NCBI RefSeq assembly: GCF_007655485.1
Contig: NZ_VJXQ01000005.1
Span: forward strand, 103,398-154,923
Direction of reading: 5' to 3'
Length of the DNA: 51,526 nucleotides
Source: Halobellus captivus
GTDB taxonomy: Archaea; Halobacteriota; Halobacteria; Halobacteriales; Haloferacaceae
Under the pieces are notes generated by a model, which saw only the letters and a program-made list of their open reading frames with translations, had not been told where the DNA came from and made no database searches. This document shows positions 25,677 to 35,608 of this stretch, in pieces. Numbering within the stretch: position 1 is the first letter of the stretch; each line of letters starts with the position of its first letter. Position numbers and translations under genes: made by a program.

Positions 25677-26540
25677 CTACACCGTGGAGATAGTGAGCCC
25701 GTCCTCGGCGACGTAGACATCGCCAGAAAAGGCTGATTCAGCTTGTTCCTTGGTGGCCTCTGTGTCTTGGGCTGGGAGGAAGTGAGTTAACACGAGTGTC
25801 TCGACACCGGCGGCCTCGGCTACTTCACCCGACTCCCTCCCAGAGGCGTGATAGTCAACCATCGGAGTCTCGCTCGGATGAGGGTTGGTAGAAAGGTATT
25901 GCCGCCAGCTTTCTTGATCGCAGGCATCGTCGGTTTCAGTGACCTCCCGTGTGGGCCCGACGGCTGCGTCGTGTACTAGCACATCGGCACCTTTGGCGAA
26001 ATCGACAAGTGAATCGATTCGCTCCGTGTCCCCCGAAAACACAAAGGATTTTCCGGAATCGTGCGCGTCGACCCGGTAGGCGTAGGTTGGAATCGAATGA
26101 GAAACAGAATGGACCGTCACAGTCCATTTATCCTCGGAAATGACCGTTTCATCGTTGACGTGTTGGTGCTTTATACCGGTCATCCCTTCGATTGGCCGGC
26201 CGAAGTCCTTCCGGTAATCAATGTCCCTGGAGTAGATGTCCGTTAATGCCGAAATGAGCGTATCAGTACCCTCAGGGCCGTAGACCGAGAGATCTTGGCG
26301 CCCATACATCCAACTCGTGATTACAAAGTGGAAGAACGACGAATTATGATCGATGTGATGGTGGGTTAAAAACATCGACGTAATGTCCTGTAGATCAAAC
26401 TTGTTCTCTAGGAGTCGTTCAACTGTCATCGGACCGCAATCGAAAAGCAACGGTTCATCATCTATTGATACGACCATACTTTGGCCCGCTCTGGATGTCT
26501 GTGGCGGGGGCGATCCACTCCCCAAAATGGTGATTTCCAT
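25677..26540 (-). CDS. MBL-fold metallo-hydrolase (RNase Z-like), paralogue 2
   Basis: The 287-residue protein starts MEITILGSGSPPPQTSRAG. The metal-binding core is FLTHHHIDHNSSFF, with VFSGDTERIDSL, LVHDAAVGPT, a His in DYHASGRESGEVA and LVLTHFLPAQDT completing the site. It is clearly the same family as the proteins at 19112 and 38260, and all three share the end pattern VIVGSDE/VYVAEDGLTIS. It converges with the stress-protein gene and so is not part of that operon. It may be a lactone or thioester hydrolase; the reaction is unassigned. Confidence 0.9.
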   Translation of the reverse strand: MEITILGSGSPPPQTSRAGQSMVVSIDDEPLLFDCGPMTVERLLENKFDLQDITSMFLTHHHIDHNSSFFHFVITSWMYGRQDLSVYGPEGTDTLISALTDIYSRDIDYRKDFGRPIEGMTGIKHQHVNDETVISEDKWTVTVHSVSHSIPTYAYRVDAHDSGKSFVFSGDTERIDSLVDFAKGADVLVHDAAVGPTREVTETDDACDQESWRQYLSTNPHPSETPMVDYHASGRESGEVAEAAGVETLVLTHFLPAQDTEATKEQAESAFSGDVYVAEDGLTISTV

Positions 26541-27234
26541 AAGAGAATGATTTCACAAACCGACTAAAATACTTTGCGGTTACTGTGTCTCTTCTCCGGT
26601 TCGAGTCTCCGTTAGCCGATTTTGACCACCTCTGTTGCAGTCCTGAGTAAAATGCCATCAACTATGAGCTTAATTTCGAAATAACCCAAATCACCAATTG
26701 AAATCGGTTTGGAACTACTTGAATAGGTGACTAGAACCCCTTCTATGATGATGTACTGCTCGATCTGCTTCAATCCAGTATCCAAACCCTCGACTGATGT
26801 AACATATGTACCTCTGTTATTTGCCGATTGAAACTATGCTGTTATAGTTCCTCGTAGCCAATTCCGGTTGAGTTCGCCGAATTGATTGCTTTGGTATATA
26901 TCCAAATAATGTGTGAGTACCTAGCACGGTGTTAGATACCCTCATAAATCTCGGTTCTAATCCGATTATATCGGGTATCCTTTGCTCCATTACCAAATCA
27001 TTTCGATGGAAGGTTTGTCGCGATTATCTCTGGCATCCGAATACGGACAACACAAATTCGACGATGCTCAAACTGAGATGCGACAGTCAGGTGGTTCGAC
27101 TGTGAATCATCTCTGGGCCAAATCCGGTGAAATTTTCCTAACTCTCCGTAAAGTGCACGTTGGGACAATATGGCTACGATGGTGCCGAATCCCTAAGGGA
27201 AAGCTTTAATTACCTATCTGAGGAGTGTAGAACT
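26541..27234. other. Intergenic region upstream of the TAXI-TRAP operon
   Basis: No supported gene is seen in about 690 bp. The left side must contain the promoter of the MBL gene. On the right an unconserved frame runs into the binding-protein gene and was not accepted as an N-terminal extension, because the Tat signal begins at the ATG at 27235. Confidence 0.4.
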
Positions 27235-28371
27235 ATGACAGATGAGAGATCTGTATGTGACCAGAATGGCATTATCGACCGACGCAGTGCACTGAAGGCG
27301 ATGGGTACCGCCGGATTAGTCGGCCTCGCTGGTTGCTCAAGTGGCGACAACGACAACTCAGGCGCGAACGGCGGTTCCGGTGACGGAGATTCTACAGCCT
27401 CAGATGGCTCCGGAGATTCCAACGGTAACGGCAGTAGTCCGGAGAGCCTCACTCTCACGAGCGGTCCGGAAGGCACACTCATTTATGGGGTAGGCAGCGC
27501 AATGTCGGCCACGCTCCGCCAGCACTCGGATATCGTACTAAATGCCCAGGCTGGTCCCTCGGGTCAGTCACTTGTCCAACTCATCCAAGGTAACGAAAAA
27601 CTCGGCGCGGCAAGTGCATGGCTTGTTCTACAGGCACTGAACAATGAGGGCCGGTTCGAGGATATCGAATCCGAACTCCAGCCGATGCAAATTATGACGA
27701 TGATGGATCAGCGTACAGGAGCCGTCACCAAAGCCGGGACCGATATCGAGTACTACAGTGACGTTGCGGGGGCTACCGTTGGTCTCGGCCCGGCCGGGGC
27801 TTCGTTCAATGACCCGTGGAAACTGGCACTGGATACGGCAACCGGGGGAGGCGACTATGATACGACGACAACAGCGGTCAACCAAGAAGCCGATGCGGTC
27901 TCCTCGAACCGCGTCGACGTCCAGATTGTTCCAATGCACGTAAACGGTCTCAATCCGGCACACATATCTCAGGTGTATGCCGAAAACGACATACGAGTAC
28001 TGTCATTTCAGGAGGATTCTGTCAATACTATCGGAAGTGAAACGAATCTCGGACTGGAACCGACGCCGAACGACGAACTCTCAGAAAACATCGCAGAGTT
28101 CACTCACGAACCGGAGTCAATCCTATTGCAGTCCCGATACGTACTGATGGGAACGAGCCAACTGTCGTCCGATTTCGTCTATTCATTTATGGATACACTC
28201 TGGCAAAATAGTGAGCACCTCGGAGAGGGTCACGCTGGTGCCCAACCGTTCAATGATATTGAATTCTGGACCCAGACGGTTGTTCCAGAACTCCCTGTCC
28301 ATCCCGGCGCCGCAGAGTTCCTCAAAGAGCACGACGCTTGGGACGACGACTACGAAGTTGGTGAAGTATAA
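27235..28371 (+). CDS. TAXI-family TRAP transporter solute-binding lipoprotein
   Basis: The ATG at 27235 gives 378 residues starting with a Tat signal (IIDRRSALKAMG) and lipobox LAGC with Cys34. A Gly/Ser/Asp-rich linker follows (about 36-70), typical of haloarchaeal anchored binding proteins. The mature domain begins LTLTSGPEGTLIYGVGSAMS, which fits the TAXI 'TGGTGGTYYPLG' start. ERGAASAWLVLQ-like and VGLGPAGASFNDPWKLALD segments form the pocket, and VDVQIVPMHVNGLNPAHI follows. It delivers an organic acid-type ligand to the permease encoded 61 bp downstream. Ligand identity is not readable. Confidence 0.92.
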   Translation: MTDERSVCDQNGIIDRRSALKAMGTAGLVGLAGCSSGDNDNSGANGGSGDGDSTASDGSGDSNGNGSSPESLTLTSGPEGTLIYGVGSAMSATLRQHSDIVLNAQAGPSGQSLVQLIQGNEKLGAASAWLVLQALNNEGRFEDIESELQPMQIMTMMDQRTGAVTKAGTDIEYYSDVAGATVGLGPAGASFNDPWKLALDTATGGGDYDTTTTAVNQEADAVSSNRVDVQIVPMHVNGLNPAHISQVYAENDIRVLSFQEDSVNTIGSETNLGLEPTPNDELSENIAEFTHEPESILLQSRYVLMGTSQLSSDFVYSFMDTLWQNSEHLGEGHAGAQPFNDIEFWTQTVVPELPVHPGAAEFLKEHDAWDDDYEVGEV

Positions 28372-28432
28372 ACTATCCAGGACTAGATAAGTACCGTGAA
28401 TTATTAATGACTTCCACGTCTCAAACAGAAAA

Positions 28433-30373
28433 ATGACCGCTACCGCGGAGACAGAAACTGGTGGACGATTGCCTGAACGACTCGCCACGGGGGCGTTCCG
28501 TCTAACTGCGCTGGTGACTGCGCTATTAGTAATAGCGTACGCGATGTTCTATCCACTAGACCGTCCTGAACTGTCCAATCTCGTTTTGGGGACTTCGACT
28601 CTCACATTCTACGCGCTATATACGAAGACCCGACTCGAAGATGGACTCAACACGAAGTCAAAAATGTTCGGGGCGGCAGCGATGCTGACGGGGCTCGTCT
28701 TTCTCGGTGCGACATTTTACGTTCACTTTGTTTACGACCGGTGGATTTCAACCGGGAGTCTGCTCGTCTACAACAGTACGGACATCCTGGTCGGTACGAT
28801 TCTCGTCGTCGTAACCACCCACGTCGTCTATGAAGAGTATGGTGGTGTGTTGGCAGCTGTTATCGTCGCTGTTATGCTTTATGGGTTAGTAGGAAACCAC
28901 CTCCCGTGGATCTTCGAACACTCCGGATACGGCATTGAGGAACTCATCGCGAGACAAACCGTCTCTATGAGCGGTGTCTACGCATTCATTCTCCAAATTA
29001 TGGCGACTTGGGTTGCGATTTTCCTCCTTTTAGCCGGGCTTGTGGAAGAATACGGCGGCTTCGATTACATCACCGAAAGCGGGATGAAGATCGCCCGGCG
29101 CTCAAAAAGTGGTCTCGTACAAACCGCGGTCGTTTCGAGTATGATTGTCGGAATGATGATGGGCGCGGCCGTCTCGAACGTAGCAATAACCGGGTCCTTC
29201 ACAATCCCGCTTATGAAGGATCGTGGCGTTCCGGCCTCGGTGGCGGGTGCGATCGAGTCCGTCGCTAGTACTGGTGGACAGATACTCCCACCGATTATGG
29301 GACTTGCTGCGTTCCTAATGGCTGATATCGTTGGAATCCCGTTCTCGGAGGTCGTTATTGGCGGGTTCCTCCCTGCAATGTTGTTCTACATCACTATCGG
29401 ATTGGGGATCCACTTCCGGACAAAAAAGGAGGAATGGATCGATGATGTACCAGAGGGGGATGGCGTCAGTTGGGGCTTCCTCCTACGGGGTGCACAATAC
29501 ATTATCCCTATCGTCGTACTCATTTACGTCCTAATCGCCTTAGAATTTGGGCCACTTGAAGCGGGGAAATATACACTCGGAACACTTCTGTTAACCACTG
29601 TCGTGCGGTACGGCGTTATTGACCGAGATCTGAGAGGCTGGGTTGAAGATACGATCAACGGGTTAATTCGAGGCGGAGAAATGCTTGCACCATTTATGGC
29701 GCTCGGTGCTGGCCTCGGGATCATCATCAACATTTACGGGTCGACGGGGTTAGGTCAGAAGATTGCGCTTAATCTTATGGTAATGGCGGCAGGAGTGATG
29801 GTCGTCGCACTCCTCATTGTTATGTTTGTGAGTATCCTATTCGGAATGGGCATGCCGACTCCTGCAGCATATATTCTCGTCGCAACCGTGTTGGCTCCGG
29901 CACTTGTTCGTCTGGGCTTCGAGCCACTCGTCTCTCATATGTACGTCTTTTACTTTGCACTACTTTCATCTCTCACGCCGCCGGTCGCCGTCCCAATTGC
30001 AATGGCGACGACAATCTCTGGATCCGGATTCTGGGAAACAGTCGTAGAGGCACTTCGGTTCGGTGTTTGGTTGTTCTTCATCCCCTTTATGTTCCTCGCG
30101 AACCCTGCTCTCATTATCTGGTCATTCCCCGAGACAGTCCTTCAGTTCGTTCTCGTTTCATCCGGATGTGTTGGGCTCGTATTTACATCGACTGGATACA
30201 ACGGGTTTGCCGAGCTTGGTTCTCCTGGACGTTCGATCGCGTTCATCCTCGGGATCGTTACGATTTTCGCTCCCGACACTATCATCCAGATTGGTGGGCT
30301 CATATGTATGTTGGTTTTTATCACCCTCTCAGTCCTCGGTTCTCGATCAGAACACCTTCAGATAGCTGGATAA
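28433..30373 (+). CDS. TRAP transporter fused permease subunit (4TM + 12TM)
   Basis: The 646-residue integral membrane protein is the fused form used with TAXI binding proteins. The N-terminal third contains about four to five helices (LTALVTALLVIAYAMFY, FGAAAMLTGLVFLGATFYV). The DctM-like part has the signatures SMIVGMMMGAAVSNVAITGS and ESVASTGGQILPPIMGLAAF (the conserved G-G-Q-x-x-P-P-x-M-G), and later FGMGMPTPAAYILVATVLAP and SSLTPPVAVPIAMA. It co-transports solute with Na+ or H+. Spacing to the binding protein gene (61 bp) supports one operon. A regulator of the IclR type follows 317 bp downstream. Confidence 0.95.
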   Translation: MTATAETETGGRLPERLATGAFRLTALVTALLVIAYAMFYPLDRPELSNLVLGTSTLTFYALYTKTRLEDGLNTKSKMFGAAAMLTGLVFLGATFYVHFVYDRWISTGSLLVYNSTDILVGTILVVVTTHVVYEEYGGVLAAVIVAVMLYGLVGNHLPWIFEHSGYGIEELIARQTVSMSGVYAFILQIMATWVAIFLLLAGLVEEYGGFDYITESGMKIARRSKSGLVQTAVVSSMIVGMMMGAAVSNVAITGSFTIPLMKDRGVPASVAGAIESVASTGGQILPPIMGLAAFLMADIVGIPFSEVVIGGFLPAMLFYITIGLGIHFRTKKEEWIDDVPEGDGVSWGFLLRGAQYIIPIVVLIYVLIALEFGPLEAGKYTLGTLLLTTVVRYGVIDRDLRGWVEDTINGLIRGGEMLAPFMALGAGLGIIINIYGSTGLGQKIALNLMVMAAGVMVVALLIVMFVSILFGMGMPTPAAYILVATVLAPALVRLGFEPLVSHMYVFYFALLSSLTPPVAVPIAMATTISGSGFWETVVEALRFGVWLFFIPFMFLANPALIIWSFPETVLQFVLVSSGCVGLVFTSTGYNGFAELGSPGRSIAFILGIVTIFAPDTIIQIGGLICMLVFITLSVLGSRSEHLQIAG

Positions 30374-30690
30374 GGCCCGCAACAACACATATAATATTAT
30401 TTACACAATCCTGATATACCATAGTAGTGAACAGTTCTGATTAAGTAGAAATTCGCTAGAAAGACACCAAATAATTGTATAATCTCTTTTTAGATCTAAC
30501 CCCAGCTGATCTAAATTTTTATATAAAATAAACTAAATAAATATATTTATGATATATGCACTTCAACAGATTCACTGGAGGATCGTTTGGGAGAGGTGGT
30601 GCCCGGTGATTTTCGCATAATTTCAACACCAATCTGAGGTTTGAACCCGGCACGTAACAGGCTTAACTAAGTACGTTCTGTTCAGTAAGT
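30374..30690. promoter_or_regulatory. AT-rich spacer with IclR-gene promoter
   Basis: The spacer is very AT-rich, including a run of overlapping TATAAA/AATAAAT-like sequence near 30520-30550 after the permease gene. CTTAACTA at about 30662-30669, 22-29 nt before the ATG at 30691, fits a TATA element. No gene is seen. Confidence 0.45.
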
Positions 30691-31458
30691 ATGACCAACA
30701 GTGGATCGCCCCATCATCTGACCACAATCGAGAACGCGTTTCGCATTGTAGAGATCCTGCGAGAGGCTGATGAAGCAACGCTATCGGATATCGCAGCCGA
30801 GTTGGATCTCGCCATCAGTACTGTTCACGACTACCTCACTACCCTTGAGAATCTCGAGTACGTCGTCAAAGAGGACGGAACGTATCGAGTGGGAATGCAG
30901 TTCTACGAAATCGGAAAGTATGTAAAACGATCCAACGATCTTCTCGGGGAGGTGCGACCCGTCCTCAAAGAGATTGCAGACGAGACCGACGAGGTGGTCT
31001 GGTATATTATCGAGGAGCACGGGAAAGCTGTTTATCTCGAGAGCGTTCCCGGTCGGCGAGCAGTCCCCACGTATGCCAAGGCGGGTGAACGGACGCCGAT
31101 GCATTGTGTTGCCGCTGGCAAAGTGATTCTCGCGCACTACCCTAAAGCCAGGGTCCAAGAGATATTTGAAAGACAAGGGATGGACAAACGAACGGAAAAC
31201 ACAATCACTGACCAAAAGTCGCTCTTTGAAGAGTTCGAACGGATCCAGGAACAAGGCGTTGGTTTCAACGATGAAGAATCTGTCTATGGTGTTCGTGCGG
31301 TAGCAACCCCCGTTTTCGACGGGGAAGAAATTGCTGGGGCGATAAGTGTCCCTGGCCCTGCAAACCGACTTGTCAATGATCGGTGGCGAACTGAGATACC
31401 TGAGATCCTCCTCGCTGCTACGAACGAACTCGATCTCAGACTCAGATATTCTGATTAG
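30691..31458 (+). CDS. IclR family transcriptional regulator 1
   Basis: The 255-residue protein has an N-terminal winged helix: ENAFRIVEILREADEATLSD, then AAELDLAISTVHDYLTTLEN, then EYVVKEDGTYRVGMQF. The C-terminal effector domain follows, with YLESVPGRRAVPTYAKAGER, PMHCVAAGKVILAHY, NTITDQKSLFEEFERIQEQG and GAISVPGPANRL. IclR proteins commonly control aromatic and organic-acid catabolism and sense pathway intermediates. Position suggests control of the TAXI-TRAP operon upstream, but this is inference. Confidence 0.95.
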   Translation: MTNSGSPHHLTTIENAFRIVEILREADEATLSDIAAELDLAISTVHDYLTTLENLEYVVKEDGTYRVGMQFYEIGKYVKRSNDLLGEVRPVLKEIADETDEVVWYIIEEHGKAVYLESVPGRRAVPTYAKAGERTPMHCVAAGKVILAHYPKARVQEIFERQGMDKRTENTITDQKSLFEEFERIQEQGVGFNDEESVYGVRAVATPVFDGEEIAGAISVPGPANRLVNDRWRTEIPEILLAATNELDLRLRYSD

Positions 31459-31507
31459 GGAACACTTATTCCTGTGATTTTGATGATTTAATTACTGTTC
31501 CACTAGG

Positions 31508-31695
31508 TCACCAATCCACGGCTTCAGCCGTGGGCTTGTCGGTAGACTCCGGTTCTAGCCGCTACTGGGCGGCAGGCGCATACTCGCCGTTCACGTTCAG
31601 CGTCCCCGACTTCAGGGAGAGGTGACGTACCCACTCGATAGCCATCGGAAGGTGGGATCCGTGCCGCCCTTGCTGTGAAGGTACCACTATCGGGC
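31508..31695 (-). pseudogene. TnpB (IS200/IS605-type) C-terminal remnant with terminal hairpin
   Basis: The minus strand reads SLKSGTLNVNGEYAPAAQ, an in-frame TAG, then RLEPESTDKPTAEAVDW and a stop at 31508-31510. This is the characteristic C-terminal tail of haloarchaeal TnpB proteins. The codons for PTAEAVDW overlap a perfect 8-bp hairpin, CCACGGCTTCAGCCGTGG (31516-31533), the right-end structure of these elements. No RuvC core (DxxE, CxxC zinc motifs) survives upstream. The next ~240 bp on the same strand reads a mixture of short frames that I do not recognise. Confidence 0.7.
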
Positions 31696-32200
31696 CGCTT
31701 TCAGCACGATCAGCGAATTCGTCGGCGGCTGTTCACCGGCGAGTCCACGGGTGATGGACTCGACTTCGACGGGGACGTCGGCGGGATCGACCTCCGTTGA
31801 TTGTGTGTTGTCGATATCGACCGGGATTTGGTCGATCGAGACGTTCCTCAGTAACTGTATTGATCACACCCTTAACGACCCGACGCAAGAAGTGATAGGC
31901 GGTGAGAGAGCCGGTGTGGGGATCGTGAGAACTGTTCATCGAAGTTCTCTAGATGACGGTGTGGCTACCGTCACCGACATCACACTATGTTGGTGATTGG
32001 TTAGTCACTGTCTTTTGGATGGATATTTGGCTGGGGGATGTCCTGTTTCTCAATTCTAGTTGGGTGATTCGAAAGTAGATCCAAAATGACTTAACCAAGA
32101 TGTGAAGATAAATCAAAGAATTATCCAAGGAACAGGCGAATATGCGCCGTAAAAATAATATAATGGCAGCATCCAACGAATTATTTTGAATAAAATACTG

Positions 32201-33562
32201 CTATTCGAATTTTATCGAGAGATCATCTGGTCCTCTAGGGAGGACGATGTTCTGTGACTGCAGAATCCGAATGAAGAATATAATTGCCCCGATAACAACC
32301 ATTCCTAACCAAATTAGGAATGCTATTGTATCTGAGTATGATAAGTAAATAAATGCAGCTAGATTGATAATTAATCCAAGTAGAGCAGAAAACTGGACAA
32401 TTTTAGGGTTGTGGATCCAGGACTTGAGTCTCTCTTTGTTGAACTCTTCCGGATAGAGACGCGGCATCCGGATACCAATCATCATTATTAGACTAGCTCC
32501 TACGAGATAACTTAATGTTGCTGCACCAATAATTGTCCTGAGAGGAAGTCCAACAAATACGCTAGGAATAGCTATTATGAACTGCAGTAACAACAGGTAT
32601 TTCGGCTCACCATATTTGTTTAGTTTCCCACTCCAAGTCGGAAGAATTCCGTCATTAGCTGCTGCGTTAAGATACCGGGAAAGAAGAGTGATTAAACCAA
32701 CTAGAGACGAGAAACCGGCAACTAACGCACCGATGGCAACAATGATCAGTAGTTCCGATGGTAGATACTGAGTGGCAACGATAGCGATCGTATTTCCTGA
32801 TAATTCTGTGTAAGGTAGTACTCCAACGCTCAGCAATCCCATCAGAAATGCAATACCCATATTTCCGAAGATTCCTACTAGAATAGATCTAGGAATGGCA
32901 TCTCCGGGATTATCAATATCATCACCTAAGTCAATCATAAGTAATGCTGGCAAGACAATACCATATATTAATGCAAATGCAGAGACCCCCAAATTAAGAT
33001 TATTTGGTGATGAGATTAATATATTCTCCATCTGTATTTTGGGTATTCCTGGAATTAACAAGGCAAAGACCGCAATTAGAATTGAAGAGGCAAGTAGGAT
33101 CTCTGTGATCCCGACCGCCCGGATACCAAACCAAACAATAACAAAACCGATTATTAGAAGTGATATTACTGTTATTTCGTATGATACTGGTGTAGAGTTT
33201 GCAATAAATTCTCCGCCAGCGGCTACCATTAAATGCAATCCGACTATTGCTACTACGGCAATAAAACTCCAAATATGCGTCCATCCAATCAGTTGCCCGA
33301 ATTTCTTCTTTTCAGGCAACAAAAGCATTGCTGGATATTTGTAATGGGCAGCTGCAGTCGGCCAGATTTTAACTAACGTAAAATACGTAGGAGCCAATAT
33401 GAGCATCGAGATAACTGCCAATAATGGTAATACAAGAACAAGTGGTCCAACCATACTACTCACGACTGTAGGTGTTGCCCACATACCGCCACCAACGGAC
33501 AACCCGACAGCAACGGCATAAGCGGCTATAAGTCCGATCGAACTTTTATTCTTTTCAACCAT
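32201..33562 (-). CDS. APC-superfamily amino acid/organic cation permease
   Basis: The 453-residue protein has about 12 hydrophobic helices. It begins SIGLIAAYAVAVGLSVGGG, where the family has the helix I G-x-G-I/V binding loop (here GGGMWATPTVV). It continues with PTYFTLVKIWPTAAAHYKYP (helix II-III 'P-x-x-G/A-x-x-Y') and so on to WLGMVVIGAIIFFIRILQS. Charged residues are confined to loops. It probably imports an amino acid, amine or aromatic acid by proton or sodium symport. It lies downstream of the first LigM-like gene on the same strand (295 bp apart), which suggests uptake of that enzyme's substrate. It is very AT-rich. Confidence 0.88.
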   Translation of the reverse strand: MVEKNKSSIGLIAAYAVAVGLSVGGGMWATPTVVSSMVGPLVLVLPLLAVISMLILAPTYFTLVKIWPTAAAHYKYPAMLLLPEKKKFGQLIGWTHIWSFIAVVAIVGLHLMVAAGGEFIANSTPVSYEITVISLLIIGFVIVWFGIRAVGITEILLASSILIAVFALLIPGIPKIQMENILISSPNNLNLGVSAFALIYGIVLPALLMIDLGDDIDNPGDAIPRSILVGIFGNMGIAFLMGLLSVGVLPYTELSGNTIAIVATQYLPSELLIIVAIGALVAGFSSLVGLITLLSRYLNAAANDGILPTWSGKLNKYGEPKYLLLLQFIIAIPSVFVGLPLRTIIGAATLSYLVGASLIMMIGIRMPRLYPEEFNKERLKSWIHNPKIVQFSALLGLIINLAAFIYLSYSDTIAFLIWLGMVVIGAIIFFIRILQSQNIVLPRGPDDLSIKFE

Positions 33563-33857
33563 AGATGTATTGTGGACTAATTATTTTACGGAGTGATACT
33601 CTCAGCATTGCTTGTGTTCTGTCTAGTCTCATTTGTTTCTAGTCGAACCGGTGGGTTGGTTGAATGATACCACGAAACACGATTCATTCTAATCAGTAAT
33701 ATACATACTGGTTAATTACACTCAAATAAGTAAGAAAATATGACTATTTAAATTAGGCTGAAAAAGCCGATTCACTAATGCCCACCTGCAATAGCCCCGT
33801 ACCGTCGCAAAATTGGGTTTCTAAAGACTGGCTTCTATCGTTCTGCCTAGGGGCTTG

Positions 33858-35198
33858 TCAGCGATTATCGGCTGAATAGGGAACAGGTGACACAGTTGCG
33901 CTGATCTCAGTCTCAGTATGGGATTCAACACTCGGTGAATTCGATGAATCGCCCCACACAATACTGACTTCAGTTCCCTCCTGAGAGTACTCCTCATTGA
34001 TACAACAGAGCGAAAGAATCCGTCGTTCGTTAACAATATAACAAGCCTTCTTCGATAGCCCAATAAGATCGCCTCCGTCTACCACCTTGTCGTTGTGTTC
34101 GATTGCCCAAGGAATTACGGGTAAATCCATATACTTATAAGTACTCTTTTCCTCAAACAGGGATCGATATATTTTCGTGGCATCCGCTGGATCCCATTCT
34201 AGTGTAACGAGCGTTCGGTTCGGATTCTCAACTTTCTGTTCTAAAGACTCTCGGCCGATAAAGTCATGATCAAGTGATATCAACTTTGTATATCCGATTT
34301 CCATCGGTGTTACATAGTAGTCTTCTATCTCCTCAGAATCGTAACTCCCTCCAAGAGACCATTTTGCTTCGGGAGAATCAGCATCCAGCCATTCCCGATA
34401 TGATTCTAAACCCTCGCTGTAAATCGCAGGTAGTGGACTTCCTACCCAGCCTAAGATTACGGAACTGCTTGCATAGCTCTTTGAACCTAACTCCTGAATC
34501 CCGTATTCCTCTCCCGCTTCAAGGATTGCAACTCGAATTTCGTCATTATCCTCCCAAGGACCCCAGATCTCGAAACCGGCCTCTCCCGCCATACTATGCC
34601 TGAGCCCGTAGAAATCTATGCCATTTATGGAGAATTCCGTGAAATTGAAGAAGGAAACCTCTGGAAGTGGACTATCGGTTACCTTCTTCATAACTTCTAG
34701 CGCATTTGGTCCTTGGATTTGATATCTGAAATTCTTGGGTGGACCTTCGCGTACGTGTGAATTATCGTCACGTTCTATCGACACATCATAATTCATCTCC
34801 TTGGCATTATACTGGACCCAATTGAGGGCAGCTGGTGCACCGGTCAATAGGAAATCGTTATCATCCAGATAGCAAAGAACCGCGTCGCCAATAACATATC
34901 CATCTGAATTACAGGCAACAAACTGTTTTGCTTGCCATTTTTCAAAATTATCGAAGCTATTGATTCCTAGGTTCGAGAGAAGTGCGAGCGCATCTGGCCC
35001 TTGAATCCAGATGTCAGTCATATGGTGGGACTGGTTCGCTAGCGCACAAGTATTTCGCCACGCCCGCTGTTCGCTGATCCAATTGGTTACTTCTTGGGGA
35101 ACCTCTGGGAACGGGTAAGAGCCATCGGGAGTACTCTTTAACATTTCAACAGGGCTTTCGGACTCTTGTAGTACTTGCTCTAAGCTTCGATTGCTCAT
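33858..35198 (-). CDS. GcvT-fold, LigM-like tetrahydrofolate-dependent O-demethylase (paralogue 1)
   Basis: The 446-residue protein belongs to the aminomethyltransferase (GCV_T) superfamily and, by motif pattern, to the branch of vanillate/3-O-methylgallate O-demethylase LigM (about 470 residues). Landmarks are LEQVLQESESPVEMLKS at the start, VTNWISEQRAWRNTCALANQ, SHHMTDIWIQGPDAL, FRYQIQGPNALEVM, GLRHSMAGEAGFEIWGPW, GWVGSPLPAIY, SLGGSYDSEEIEDYYVTP, LDHDFIGRESLE, KYMDLPVIPW and ISATVSPVPYS. All have counterparts in LigM as I recall it. Such enzymes move a methyl group from an aryl methyl ether to THF, a cofactor haloarchaea possess. An APC permease follows and an IclR gene precedes. A glycine-cleavage T-protein is unlikely because no gcvH/gcvP is present and the length is too great. 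Confidence 0.82.
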   Translation of the reverse strand: MSNRSLEQVLQESESPVEMLKSTPDGSYPFPEVPQEVTNWISEQRAWRNTCALANQSHHMTDIWIQGPDALALLSNLGINSFDNFEKWQAKQFVACNSDGYVIGDAVLCYLDDNDFLLTGAPAALNWVQYNAKEMNYDVSIERDDNSHVREGPPKNFRYQIQGPNALEVMKKVTDSPLPEVSFFNFTEFSINGIDFYGLRHSMAGEAGFEIWGPWEDNDEIRVAILEAGEEYGIQELGSKSYASSSVILGWVGSPLPAIYSEGLESYREWLDADSPEAKWSLGGSYDSEEIEDYYVTPMEIGYTKLISLDHDFIGRESLEQKVENPNRTLVTLEWDPADATKIYRSLFEEKSTYKYMDLPVIPWAIEHNDKVVDGGDLIGLSKKACYIVNERRILSLCCINEEYSQEGTEVSIVWGDSSNSPSVESHTETEISATVSPVPYSADNR

Positions 35199-35608
35199 AG
35201 GCGTTCTTTAGATTAATTCCGAATAATAATTAATATTTTTGGTACAGGAAAAGGTGGAGGAGTATATTGTGGAAGGCTGTGGAGACATTTATCCAGTCGT
35301 CTACCGATTTCGAGCAGTGGTATGGATTCACGACTCGACAAGGGATCTTCTCACGACAACCTTTAGCGTGCCTGCGCGGTCAGTTTGCCGAATCCTATGC
35401 GTGAAAACAGCAGTTCAGTTACTCAGTATCATCTATCGATTCCCGTATATACATTAGATATTCTAGAGCGAGACGGAGTCTCATCGAACTCGACGGACGC
35501 CTCAATCCCGTCCTCAACGCTGCAAGTGCCGTGATATGGTGAAACGAACTCCCGATCCACTTTATTGGCTGCCCACTCCATAGCGCTATGGGGGGGGTGA
35601 GTATCCAG
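35199..35608. other. Spacer with unidentified coding remnant
   Basis: The left edge holds the promoter of the LigM-like gene (AATTAATCTA about 20-30 nt before its ATG, minus strand). The plus strand between about 35265 and 35400 reads SILWKAVETFIQSSTDFEQW and YGFTTRQGIFSRQP in one frame before stops. This looks like protein but belongs to no family I can name. It ends in a run of nine G at 35588-35596. Likely a decayed gene or IS. Confidence 0.3.

Noticed and set aside
30000-30414. Overlapping plus-strand ORFs within the TRAP permease gene
   Set aside because: Alternate frames of a clear membrane-protein gene.
35588-35596. G9 run as a regulatory or sequencing artefact site
   Set aside because: A single homopolymer in a spacer, with no other supporting signal.
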